Source: Armatimonadetes bacterium CG06_land_8_20_14_3_00_66_21
Lineage (GTDB): Bacteria; Armatimonadota; Abditibacteriia; CG2-30-66-41
Assembly: GCA_002779825.1 (NCBI GenBank)
Contig: PEVN01000388.1
Location: 1-37,553 of the forward strand
Direction: 5' to 3'
Length of the DNA: 37,553 nt
Shown here: positions 9,709 through 18,463 of the stretch, one piece after another
How the letters are laid out: each line of letters opens with the position of its first letter
Position numbering within the stretch: the first letter of the stretch is position 1
The notes under the pieces: model-generated
What the model was told of the DNA's origin: nothing
Database searches by the model: none
What the model saw: only the letters and a program-made list of their open reading frames with translations
Position numbers and translations under genes: made by a program

Positions 9709-10731
9709 CTACGCAACCAATCGCTCGACCAGCAGCTCTTCGAACGCGTCCAGATCCTTCCAGTCCAGCGCGCAGTGGACTTGGCGCCGCGTTTCGTCGG
9801 CGAGGGTGAATCCGTCGTCAGTCACGCGGAGCGGCACGTCCTCCATGGCCAACAGCTCCTCCGAGAATGCCAGGTACACGGCAACGGTATCGAACAACGT
9901 CGTGCTGCGAGTGGTGGGGTCTGGGTGCGTACCGGGCCAGTTCACCTCGGTGGCCCAGGCGCGGTAGTTCTCCATCAGGGCCCGGGTCTTCGGGTGTCGG
10001 CAATCGCGCACGCGCCGGTACCGCTCGCCACCCAGCTTGACCCGGTCGCAGGTGTCCAGCGGCGTGACCGTGCAGTCCCACGGTGCGGCGAAGACTGCCT
10101 GCAACGCCTGCGGGCCGTTCTTCACATTGGCTTCGGCCGCGGGCTTGCTGCCGTCGCCGTAGCCCCGACGCACGGAGCCGTGCATGCCGACGAAACGGGC
10201 GTTACGGACGAAGCTCGGGTCACGCTGGAGCGCCGCCTCGAGATTGGGCACCGCGCCGATGCAGATGACCGTCACCGGGTCGGGCGACGCCTTGACCGTG
10301 TCGATGATCGCGCCCACGCCGTCTTCGTGGAGGGTGCCCGGGTAGCGTTCCAGCGCGTAGCCCTCGATCCACTTGCTCTGGTTCCCGCGCTGGTCTCCGG
10401 GTGGGATTCCCACGCCGACAGGGATGTCCGTCCTGCCGACCACCTCCAGCATCTTCGCGGCGATCCGGGCGCGGTAGGTCGCGTTGCCGGCGTCGGCGAC
10501 TACGAGGTGTGCGTCCAGTTCCGGGCTGTTGAGCAACATGCACAGCGCCCACGTGTCGTCGATGTCGCCACCGATGTCCGTATCGAAGATGACCGGTATC
10601 TTCTTCCCCTGTCGCAGCAGCCCGAAGGTGTCTGCTGCCGTGGGGTAGTGCGTCTCCGCCGCGTTTCCCGCGGCGGGCGCTGTGGCCGCTGCTGCTGCCG
10701 TCTTCATGAATGCTCTCCTTGACAGGTTCAG
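9709..10731 (-). CDS. Nucleoside hydrolase (inosine-uridine preferring family) with Tat-type signal
   Basis: IPVIFDTDIGGDIDDTWALCMLLNSPELDAHLVVADAGN is the IU-nucleoside hydrolase DxDxxxDD motif. The first ATG is at 10707, but an upstream CTG at 10731 would give MNLSRRAFMKTAAAAATAPAAG, a canonical Tat motif. Confidence 0.85.
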   Translation of the reverse strand: MNLSRRAFMKTAAAAATAPAAGNAAETHYPTAADTFGLLRQGKKIPVIFDTDIGGDIDDTWALCMLLNSPELDAHLVVADAGNATYRARIAAKMLEVVGRTDIPVGVGIPPGDQRGNQSKWIEGYALERYPGTLHEDGVGAIIDTVKASPDPVTVICIGAVPNLEAALQRDPSFVRNARFVGMHGSVRRGYGDGSKPAAEANVKNGPQALQAVFAAPWDCTVTPLDTCDRVKLGGERYRRVRDCRHPKTRALMENYRAWATEVNWPGTHPDPTTRSTTLFDTVAVYLAFSEELLAMEDVPLRVTDDGFTLADETRRQVHCALDWKDLDAFEELLVERLVA

Positions 10732-10752
10732 GGTGTCTTCCTGGGTAGCCCT

Positions 10753-10801
10753 TTGCGGGCGTCTGCAATGCGCGAAGCCGCCGTTCGGCAGACGCCCGCA
10801 A
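10753..10801. repeat. Inverted repeat with 14-bp perfect core upstream of the nucleoside hydrolase
   Basis: ttgcgggcgtctgc (10753-10766) and gcagacgcccgcaa (10788-10801). Confidence 0.85.
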
Positions 10802-10907
10802 GGGGCTGCGCTACGACGACCCGCGGTAGCAGCACGTGCCCTGGCGCGGAGGTGTTCGCCGGCCGCGACGAGCTCCCTTTGCGAAGCCGACAGGAGTCGG
10901 CGGTCTA

Positions 10908-10916
10908 TGCTATCCT
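10908..10916 (+). promoter_or_regulatory. Possible extended -10 promoter (TGCTATCCT) for the GH30-type gene
   Basis: tctaTGcTATCCTcat, about 47 nt upstream of the proposed start. No convincing -35 element. Confidence 0.3.
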
Positions 10917-10962
10917 CATACCCGTCCCGGGCGAGCGTTCGCGTGAGACTGGAGGTGTTCCC

Positions 10963-12849
10963 ATTCGACTTCTGCCGCACGTCCCGACCTGCTCGCCGGC
11001 CTCGTGCAGCGCCGGACTTCGTGCGCTTGTGTGCATTGCTTTGACGCTGGCGACCTCCCGTCAGACCCAGGCCGCAGAGACCGTCGTGGTGGACGCGTCC
11101 GCGCAGTACCAGGTCATGGAAGGCTGGGGCACTTCGCTGTGCTGGTGGGCGAACGTGGTCGGCGGGTGGAGCGACGCCAAGCGAGAGGCTATCGCCGACC
11201 TGCTGTTTGATCCTGTCAAGGGGCTGGGGCTGAACCTCGTCCGCTACAATATCGGCGGCGGCGACGCGCCCGACCACAAGCACATGCGCGTCGGCGGTGC
11301 GGTGCCTGGCTACAAGGCTGCCGCGGAGGCGCCCTACGACTGGTCGGCCGATGCCAACCAGCGCTGGATGCTCCAAGCCGCGATCGCCCGCGGGGCGAAC
11401 CTCACCGAAGCGTTCGCCAACTCGCCGCCGTGGTGGATGACGAAGAGCGGTTGTAGTGCAGGCGCGCAGGACCCGAACCAGAGCAACCTCCGCGACGACT
11501 GCTGCGACGACTTCGCGGCGTACTTGGCAGACGTGGTCGCGCACTTCCGTGACGCGTGGGGCGCGCCGTTTGGCACCCTCGATCCGCTGAACGAGCCCGG
11601 CGGGAACTGGTGGCAAGCTGAGAAGGGCCAGGAGGGGTGCCGGTTCGACGCACCGTCTCAGGCGCGCCTCCTTAACGCCCTCGCCGCTGCGCTGAAGGAG
11701 CGCGGCCTGCCCACCGAGATCAGTGCGCCCGACGCGCACTCCTTCGACTGGCTGGCCGGTCACGTCAACGGGTGGGACGACGAAGCGCGAGCGGCCGTCG
11801 CCCGACTCAATGTGCACGCCTACAACGGCCAACAACGGGCGGAAGTTCGGAACCTGGCGGAGCGGCTCGGGAACCGGCTGTGGATGTCGGAAGTCGACCA
11901 TGCCGGCCGCACGACCGGCCACGAGCACGACCACGACAGCATGGCGCCCGCCCTGACGCTGGCCGAGGCGATCGTGCGCGACCTGCGCGACCTGCAGCCG
12001 CGGGCCTGGGTGTTCTGGCAAGCCATCGAGAATGAGCAGTATTGCGTGTGGTGGAAGTTCAACTACGGGCTGCTGCACGGCGACTTCATGCATGGCACCG
12101 AGGAGTACCACTTCACCCGGAAGTACTCCGCCCTGGGCCAGTTCGCGAAGTTCGTCCGCCCCGGTTACCAGATGATCGACACCGGGGCTGAGGATGCCGT
12201 GGCGTTCGTCGACTGGCGGAGCGGCGCGCTCGCCCTTGTGTCGTTCCACCGCGGCGACGCGCCTCGGGCGCGATGCTACGACCTGGGGACTCTCCGGCTT
12301 GGCAAGGACGCGGCCGAGCGGTACCGCACGGCGGAGGGCGAGTCGCTCAAGCGGCTGCCCGAGGTTAGGGTGACAAAGGGCGCCCTCGTCGTCACCGAGA
12401 AGGAACGGTCGATCACCACCTACGTGCTCAATGTCGTCTCGTACGCCGGCCCACTCAAGCTCAACGACACCGCCCAGACCGCCGGTCCGAACCGGTTCGA
12501 GTTCGTTGGCGACTGGGCGTTCAAGGGGCGAGAGCCCTTGGCGTTCACCCGCGACAATCATTGGGGCTGGCGGAACGACGACTGCTACTTGGTCCGCTTC
12601 CGCGGCACCCAGGCCAAGCTCTACGCGGCTCGTGACAAGAGCGACGGTCTCGCGGCGTTCTCCGTGGACGGCGGTCCTGAGACGGTGGTCGACCTGTACT
12701 CGCCCACCCGCCAGGATCAAGCCCTGCTCTACGCCAGCCCCAGGCTCCCCGTCGGCGACCACGTCGTCAAGGTCCGTGTCACCGGCGAGAAGAACGCGGA
12801 AGCCAGCCAGCCGGTCGTGCCGGCGGACCGGGCAGATATCTACCCATAG
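10963..12849 (+). CDS. GH30-family glycoside hydrolase (endo-beta-1,6-galactanase-like)
   Basis: VMEGWGTSLCWWANVVGGW, LNLVRYNIGGGD, NSPPWWMTKSG, LDPLNEPGGNWW (acid/base Glu) and LWMSEVDHAG (nucleophile Glu). ORF is open from 10753, but no ATG/GTG start with an SD is evident in frame; GGAGGTG-ttccc-ATT places a candidate ATT start at 10963. Confidence 0.8.
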   Translation: MRLLPHVPTCSPASCSAGLRALVCIALTLATSRQTQAAETVVVDASAQYQVMEGWGTSLCWWANVVGGWSDAKREAIADLLFDPVKGLGLNLVRYNIGGGDAPDHKHMRVGGAVPGYKAAAEAPYDWSADANQRWMLQAAIARGANLTEAFANSPPWWMTKSGCSAGAQDPNQSNLRDDCCDDFAAYLADVVAHFRDAWGAPFGTLDPLNEPGGNWWQAEKGQEGCRFDAPSQARLLNALAAALKERGLPTEISAPDAHSFDWLAGHVNGWDDEARAAVARLNVHAYNGQQRAEVRNLAERLGNRLWMSEVDHAGRTTGHEHDHDSMAPALTLAEAIVRDLRDLQPRAWVFWQAIENEQYCVWWKFNYGLLHGDFMHGTEEYHFTRKYSALGQFAKFVRPGYQMIDTGAEDAVAFVDWRSGALALVSFHRGDAPRARCYDLGTLRLGKDAAERYRTAEGESLKRLPEVRVTKGALVVTEKERSITTYVLNVVSYAGPLKLNDTAQTAGPNRFEFVGDWAFKGREPLAFTRDNHWGWRNDDCYLVRFRGTQAKLYAARDKSDGLAAFSVDGGPETVVDLYSPTRQDQALLYASPRLPVGDHVVKVRVTGEKNAEASQPVVPADRADIYP

Positions 12850-12858
12850 TCGCGCTTC

Positions 12859-14742
12859 ATGTCAGCGCCACTCCCAAGAATGGACCCCAATATGCACCCC
12901 TCACGTTCGTCCCATTCGTCCTGTGCGTTCCTCCCGGTCATCGCTGCCACGGGCAGTGAGGGCGTGCCCAACTGGGCCACGCAGCAGCGCCGCCTCCTCG
13001 ACGCGGCAAGCAAGGCCGTCCACCCGTTCCTCCAGCGCTACACCCGCGACGACGGCACGGTTATCTGGCGCGACGCGTGGCCCGGCATGGACGGGTCGGA
13101 CGATGCCTACGAGGGCTTCGCCTCGCTGCCGCTGCTGTACCTGCTCGGCGGGAGCGACGAACTGCTGGCGCTTGGCCGCAAGCAGTGGGAGGCGATGACG
13201 CGGCAGTTCACTGCCTACGGGCAGGTCTATCGGGAGTTCGATGCCTACTACGACTGGATGCACCACGGCGAGAGCAGCCACTTGCTCTACTACCTGGGAC
13301 TTGCCGACCCGGCCGACGCGGCGTTTCGCGAGCGGGCTGTGCGCTTCGCCGGCATGTACTTGGGGGAGGATGCAGAAGCGGACAACTGGGATGCGGAGCG
13401 GAAGCTGATCCGGTCGCCCATCAATGGTAGCCGCGGGCCGCGGTTCGGCATGACTGCGGAAGACTGGTGCACGCACCGCGCCGTGCTCGACCACTACCTG
13501 GCGCCCTACGAAGACCTCCCCGGATACCCGACCAACCACGACCCGCAGACCAAGCTGCAGTGGACCGACGACGCCGTCTTTGCCGAGATCCTGAAGCTGA
13601 TGAACGAGCGGATGGCGCGGGGCGACGTGCCGCTGAACCTGACGGCAACTGGGCTGCTGACGCATGCCTTCCTCTACACCGGTGAGGAGAAGTACCGGCA
13701 ATGGGTGGTTGACTACTACGAGGCGTGGTGCCGCCGAACCGAAGAGAACGGCGGTCTGATGCCCGACAACGTGGGGCCGAACGGCCGGGTCGGCGAGTGC
13801 ATGGACGGCAAGTGGTGGGGCGGGTACTACGGCTACCGCTGGCCCCACGGCTGGCGCAACCTGGCGGAAGCGACGCTGGTGGCGGCGGGGAACGTCCTGC
13901 TGCTCACCGGCGACTTAGGTTGTCTGGATCTCCCCCGGTCGCTGCTCGATGGATTCTGGGCGTTGGCCGAAGAGCGCGACGGCTCGTTCAGGGTCCCTCA
14001 CCGGCATGGCGATGGCGGCTGGTTCGACTACCGGCCGCCCAACCCGGACTTCTGGGTGCACCTGTACCATCTTTCCCAGAGCGTTGAGGACCTGGATCGG
14101 CTGGACCGATTCCCGGACCGCGACCAGTGGCCCGCGCGACCCGGTGGGTTCGGCAAGAGCCCGATCGTCCACCGGACGGAGCCGTGGCTGGCATGGCTGG
14201 TGGGAGACAATCCGCAGTACCCAATCGACTCGCTCACTTGGGCCTGCCAGGAAGTCGACCGCCGACTCGACGTGATCGCGCATGACGACAGCGTGCCGGC
14301 CGACCAAGACGTCCATCATTGGCAGCAACGCTGTCCGGTGTTCGCCGGCCCGCTACCGCAGCAGATGCTGGGCGCGGACACTGTCTACCACGGCGGGTTG
14401 CTTCAGGCGCGCCTGCGGTACTTCGACCCAGTGCAGCGACGGTCGGGCCTGCCGGAAGGGGTCGCGGCGTTGGTCGCAGAGCTGTCGGCCGAGGCCGCCG
14501 TCGTCACGTTGGCCAACACCGACCCGAGTGCGGCGCGCGAGGTGCTCGTGCAGGCTGGAGCGTTTGGTGAGCACCGGTTCACGGAGGTCGTATCCGTCGG
14601 GCACGACGGCAGCGACGACGGGCCCGAGTCGGTGAATGCCCCGCGCTTCCAGGTTCGCCTCGCCCCTGCTTCGCAGGTGACACTGCGAAGCGGGATGGAG
14701 CGCTATGTCAACCGGCCGACGTACGACCTGCCGTGGGGGTAG
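12859..14742 (+). CDS. Hypothetical secreted or glycosidase-associated protein (possibly alpha/alpha-toroid fold)
   Basis: 627-aa ORF directly downstream of the GH30 gene. Helical, aromatic-rich sequence (DAYEGFASLPLLYLLGGSDELLALGRKQWEAM...YDWMHHGESSHLLYYLGLADP). Start could also be 12892. Confidence 0.7.
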   Translation: MSAPLPRMDPNMHPSRSSHSSCAFLPVIAATGSEGVPNWATQQRRLLDAASKAVHPFLQRYTRDDGTVIWRDAWPGMDGSDDAYEGFASLPLLYLLGGSDELLALGRKQWEAMTRQFTAYGQVYREFDAYYDWMHHGESSHLLYYLGLADPADAAFRERAVRFAGMYLGEDAEADNWDAERKLIRSPINGSRGPRFGMTAEDWCTHRAVLDHYLAPYEDLPGYPTNHDPQTKLQWTDDAVFAEILKLMNERMARGDVPLNLTATGLLTHAFLYTGEEKYRQWVVDYYEAWCRRTEENGGLMPDNVGPNGRVGECMDGKWWGGYYGYRWPHGWRNLAEATLVAAGNVLLLTGDLGCLDLPRSLLDGFWALAEERDGSFRVPHRHGDGGWFDYRPPNPDFWVHLYHLSQSVEDLDRLDRFPDRDQWPARPGGFGKSPIVHRTEPWLAWLVGDNPQYPIDSLTWACQEVDRRLDVIAHDDSVPADQDVHHWQQRCPVFAGPLPQQMLGADTVYHGGLLQARLRYFDPVQRRSGLPEGVAALVAELSAEAAVVTLANTDPSAAREVLVQAGAFGEHRFTEVVSVGHDGSDDGPESVNAPRFQVRLAPASQVTLRSGMERYVNRPTYDLPWG

Positions 14743-14877
14743 CGCCATGCCAGCGCAGCGATCAGGGCTCTGTCGCGCTGCCGCGCAAGGTGACAGCAAA
14801 TCCGTCGCGAATACCTCCTCCCGCCCAAACCTGCCGCGGGCGGCCGGCCGAACTGCACCTCCCAGGGAGCCCTCTGA

Positions 14878-15690
14878 ATGACGAACACCACGTGCCACGA
14901 CCTATTGCTCATCCTTTTCGCCGCCATCGCCCTCGGCCTGACGTCGCTTTGCGTGGGCGCGGAGGCGCCAACGGACCTGGTCCTGATTCCGGCGGGCGAG
15001 TTCACGATGGGGAGCGAGGGGAAGGCGCTGGATGAGGACGCGGCCGAGCGACCGGTCCACACGGTGTCGCTACCGGCGGTTCTCATTGACAAGACCGAAG
15101 TCACCGCCGCGCAGTACGCGCAGTTTCTCAACGAGGTCAAGCGGACAAAGGACGACGCCGGGAATCCGTTCCTGGGTCTGCCGCAGCACCTTCCCGTCGA
15201 GTTGGTCGGAGGTCAGTGGCGCCCGACGGCCGGCAAAGAGCAGTTCCCCATGGTCGACGTCACCTGGTACGGCGCCTCAGGCTACGCAACGTGGGCGGGC
15301 AAGCGACTGCCCAGCGAGGCCGAGTGGGAGCAGGCTGCCCGCGGCACCGACGGCCGGAAGTACCCGTGGGGCGCAGACATGGACTACGCCAAGCTCCGCT
15401 TCGGTCAGGACAGCATTGGTCCTGTCGGCGGGCTGCCCGCCGGGGCGTCGCCCTACGGCTGCCTCGACATGGCGGGCAATGCGTGGGAGTGGACGAGCAG
15501 CGTCTTCAAGCCATACCCGTATGTCGCCACCGACGGGCGCGAAGACCCCAACTCCACGGAGCGCCGCGTGGCGCGCGGTGGGAGCTGGACCGGCGAGCCG
15601 CACATCGCCACCACGACCTATCGATTCCGGCCGGAGCCCACCTTCGCGCACGCGTACCTGGGCTTCCGCTGCGCCAAGTCCCCTGAGTGA
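14878..15690 (+). CDS. Formylglycine-generating enzyme (SUMF1/FGE)-family protein
   Basis: LVLIPAGEFTMGSEG, RPVHTVSLPAVLIDKTEVTAAQYAQFL, FPMVDVTWYGASGYATWAGKRLPSEAEWEQAARG, DMAGNAWEWTSS, RVARGGSW, LGFRCAK. Confidence 0.9.
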   Translation: MTNTTCHDLLLILFAAIALGLTSLCVGAEAPTDLVLIPAGEFTMGSEGKALDEDAAERPVHTVSLPAVLIDKTEVTAAQYAQFLNEVKRTKDDAGNPFLGLPQHLPVELVGGQWRPTAGKEQFPMVDVTWYGASGYATWAGKRLPSEAEWEQAARGTDGRKYPWGADMDYAKLRFGQDSIGPVGGLPAGASPYGCLDMAGNAWEWTSSVFKPYPYVATDGREDPNSTERRVARGGSWTGEPHIATTTYRFRPEPTFAHAYLGFRCAKSPE

Positions 15691-15703
15691 GAGAGGCAAC
15701 ATC

Positions 15704-18433
15704 ATGTTTCGAGTTTCGAGCTTCGTGTTTGGCATTTGCGGCCTCGCCGCACTGGGAGTGTGCGCCAGGGCCACCGCCGCTCCACTGAGGCTGTACGTCG
15801 CGCCCAACGGAAACGACGCCTGGTCCGGGAAGCTGGCCGGCGCGAAGGGAGCTGACGGCCCCTTCGCCTCGCTGACTCGGGCGCGAGACGAGATCCGCAA
15901 GCTGAAGAAGGAAGGCGGACTCCCCGCGGACGGTGCGGTCGTGGAGCTGGCGGCTGGCGTGTACGAACTTGCGGCCCCCGTCCAGTTCACTGCCGAGGAT
16001 TCGGGTACCGAGACGGCGCCGGTTGTCTACCGGGCGAAGTCAGGCGCCGAGGTGCGGCTGGTGGGCGGGAAGCGGGTGACCAACTTCGCGCCGGTGACGG
16101 ACGCCGTCGTGCTGCAGCGGCTGGACGAAGCGGCTCGCGGCAAGGTGCTGCAAGCCGACCTGAAGGCGTTAGGCGTCACCGACTTCGGCGATCCGGTAGC
16201 GGACGGCAAGCGCCTGGAGCTGTTCTTCCAGGACCGGCCGATGAAGGTGTCGCGCTGGCCCAACGAGGGGTTCGCGAAGATCGTCGACGTGGTGGGCGGC
16301 GCGCCACACAAGATCCACGGAATCCCCGGCGACAAGATCGGCAAGTTTACCTATGACGCCGCGCCCGGCGCGGCAGGCGACCACCCGGCGCGATGGGTCG
16401 GCGAGAAGGACCCGTGGGTGCACGGCTACTGGTTCTGGGACTGGGCCGACGAGCGCCAGCGCATTGAGTCCATCGACACCGAGAGCCACACCCTCGCCGT
16501 GAAGCCACCCTATCACGGCTATGGCTATCGCCAGGGCGCCTGGTGGTGCGCCTTCAACATGCTGTCGGAACTCGACATGCCCGAAGAGTACTACCTGGAT
16601 CGCGAGACCGGCATCCTGTACTTCTGGCCGCCCGCGCCGGTGGAGCAAGGGAACCCGACCGCATCGGTGATCCCCGAGTTGATCCACGCGGAGGGGATGA
16701 CCCACGTCGCCTTCCGCGGGTTCGTGCTGGAAGCCACCCGCAGCACACCCGTGGTCATCGGCAACGCCAACCGCGTCCAGGTTGTGGCGTGCACGATTCG
16801 CAACACCGGCGGCTCGGCAGTGAGCATGTCGGGCACCGACAGCGGCGTGGTCGGGTGCGATATCTACGAGACGGCCAACGGCGGCGTCTCGCTGAACGGA
16901 GGCGACCGCAACACGCTCACCCCGGCGAAGCTGTACGTTGACAATAACCACATCCATGACTACGCCCGCTGGCGGCGCGTCTATCAGCCTGGCATCAGTC
17001 TCTACGGGGTGGGCAACCTGGCTCGGCACAACCTGATTCATGACGCCCCGCACATGGCCTTGGGCTTCGGCGGCAACGACCACGTGATCGAGTACAACGA
17101 GATCCACAGCGTGTGCTACGAGTCCAACGACGCCGGCGCAATCTACACCGGCCGCAATTGGACCATGCGCGGTACCGTGCTCCGCCACAACTACCTGCAC
17201 CACATCAACGGCCGCGAGGGCCGCGGCTGCGTGGGGATGTATCTGGACGACCAGTTCAGCGGGACGACGATGTACGGCAACCTGTTCTCTCAGGTCACGC
17301 GGGCCGCCATGATCGGCGGCGGTCGCGACTGCACCATTGAAAACAACGTCTTCGTAGATTGCGTTCCCGCCACACACGTGGACGCGCGCGGGCTGGGGTG
17401 GGCGGCAAGCGGCTTCGGGGGGCTGAAGGCCAGCCTGGCGCAGACGCCCTACAAGCAGGAGCCGTGGGCTTCGCGCTACCCGCAGTTGGTGAGCATTCTT
17501 GACGACGACCCGATGGCGCCCAAAGGCAACGTCATCGCGCGGAACATCTGCGTCGGCGGCCGCTGGGGCGACTTCGAGGCGAAAGCGAAGCCGCTGGTGA
17601 CGTTCACCGACAACTTCCTGGAAGGCGATCCCGGCTTTGTGGACGCGGCACAAGGCGACTTCCGGTTGCGCGACGACTCCCCGGCGCTGAAGCTGGGCTT
17701 CAAGCCCATTCCCCTCAAGGAGATCGGTCTGGTGAACGACGGCAACCGCGCCTCATGGCCGGTTCTGCACGAGGTTCGGCCAATGCTCGCCCCGCCCCCG
17801 GCAGTCGCCCGCGCGCAACGCGCCACTCCGGTCGTGCTCAAGGTCGCCCGGCGCGCTGCGGGCGTCCAGGTTGACGGTGTGCTCGCGCCGCAGGAGTGGA
17901 CAGGAGCCGACCCGGCAAAGGCGATGCCCGTCGAGCAAGGCATCCAGGGCGAGAAGGTAACGCCTCAGAGCCAAGCCTGGCTGTCGTGGGACGACCAGCG
18001 GCTCTACGTGGCGATCGACAACGCCGTCAACCCCAAGTTCCCCGTCCGGCCCGGCAATACCTGGGGGCAGGACGACGCCGTGGAGCTTGCTATCCGCAAC
18101 CCGGCCGCCGGGAAGGACGCGCCGATTCTCGTTCTGCGCGGCTTTCCCTCCAGACACTTCGAGAGCACCGACGAAGCCGGCGCGTCGCAGGCGGCGACGA
18201 GGAAAGCCGCCGAGGGCGTGCAATACGCAGCCAAGATCGTGGACGGCAAGCACTGGGTCGCTGAGTGGAGCGTGCCCTTCGCTTCGCTCGGCATCGACCC
18301 GGCCAAGCACACGAAGCTGCAGTTCAATCTCAGCGTGCGCAAGTCGGCTGACGAGCAATGGCTCATGTGGCAGGGCACCGGCGCCTGCACGTGGGAAGTG
18401 GGGAACGCCGGGGTGATTGAGTTGGTGCGGTGA
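15704..18433 (+). CDS. Secreted right-handed parallel beta-helix protein with C-terminal CBM9-like domain
   Basis: Start ATG at 15704 inside a longer in-frame ORF. Signal peptide, LYVAPNGNDAWSGKLAGAKGADGPFASLTRARDEIR (typical DUF1565-like entry), beta-helix core, C-terminal GVQVDGVLAPQEWTGADPAKA...AWLSWDDQRLYVAIDN...VAEWSVPFASLGI. Confidence 0.85.
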   Translation: MFRVSSFVFGICGLAALGVCARATAAPLRLYVAPNGNDAWSGKLAGAKGADGPFASLTRARDEIRKLKKEGGLPADGAVVELAAGVYELAAPVQFTAEDSGTETAPVVYRAKSGAEVRLVGGKRVTNFAPVTDAVVLQRLDEAARGKVLQADLKALGVTDFGDPVADGKRLELFFQDRPMKVSRWPNEGFAKIVDVVGGAPHKIHGIPGDKIGKFTYDAAPGAAGDHPARWVGEKDPWVHGYWFWDWADERQRIESIDTESHTLAVKPPYHGYGYRQGAWWCAFNMLSELDMPEEYYLDRETGILYFWPPAPVEQGNPTASVIPELIHAEGMTHVAFRGFVLEATRSTPVVIGNANRVQVVACTIRNTGGSAVSMSGTDSGVVGCDIYETANGGVSLNGGDRNTLTPAKLYVDNNHIHDYARWRRVYQPGISLYGVGNLARHNLIHDAPHMALGFGGNDHVIEYNEIHSVCYESNDAGAIYTGRNWTMRGTVLRHNYLHHINGREGRGCVGMYLDDQFSGTTMYGNLFSQVTRAAMIGGGRDCTIENNVFVDCVPATHVDARGLGWAASGFGGLKASLAQTPYKQEPWASRYPQLVSILDDDPMAPKGNVIARNICVGGRWGDFEAKAKPLVTFTDNFLEGDPGFVDAAQGDFRLRDDSPALKLGFKPIPLKEIGLVNDGNRASWPVLHEVRPMLAPPPAVARAQRATPVVLKVARRAAGVQVDGVLAPQEWTGADPAKAMPVEQGIQGEKVTPQSQAWLSWDDQRLYVAIDNAVNPKFPVRPGNTWGQDDAVELAIRNPAAGKDAPILVLRGFPSRHFESTDEAGASQAATRKAAEGVQYAAKIVDGKHWVAEWSVPFASLGIDPAKHTKLQFNLSVRKSADEQWLMWQGTGACTWEVGNAGVIELVR
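15706..15740 (+). repeat. Degenerate period-7 repeat overlapping the beta-helix start codon
   Basis: gtttcga gtttcga gcttcgt gtttggc atttgcg. Confidence 0.7.
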
Positions 18434-18463
18434 GCTGGGCGCCCACTGGGGCGACCTCTCCCG

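Noticed and set aside
10732-12762. N-terminal two thirds of the 1017-aa - strand ORF 9709-12762
   Set aside because: Antisense to the GH30-type gene; only the C-terminal nucleoside hydrolase part has recognisable protein features.
15032-15703. N-terminal extension of the beta-helix ORF (1133 aa)
   Set aside because: Overlaps the well-supported FGE-like gene in another frame; Arg/Ser/Thr-rich shadow. The true start is ATG 15704 with a signal peptide.
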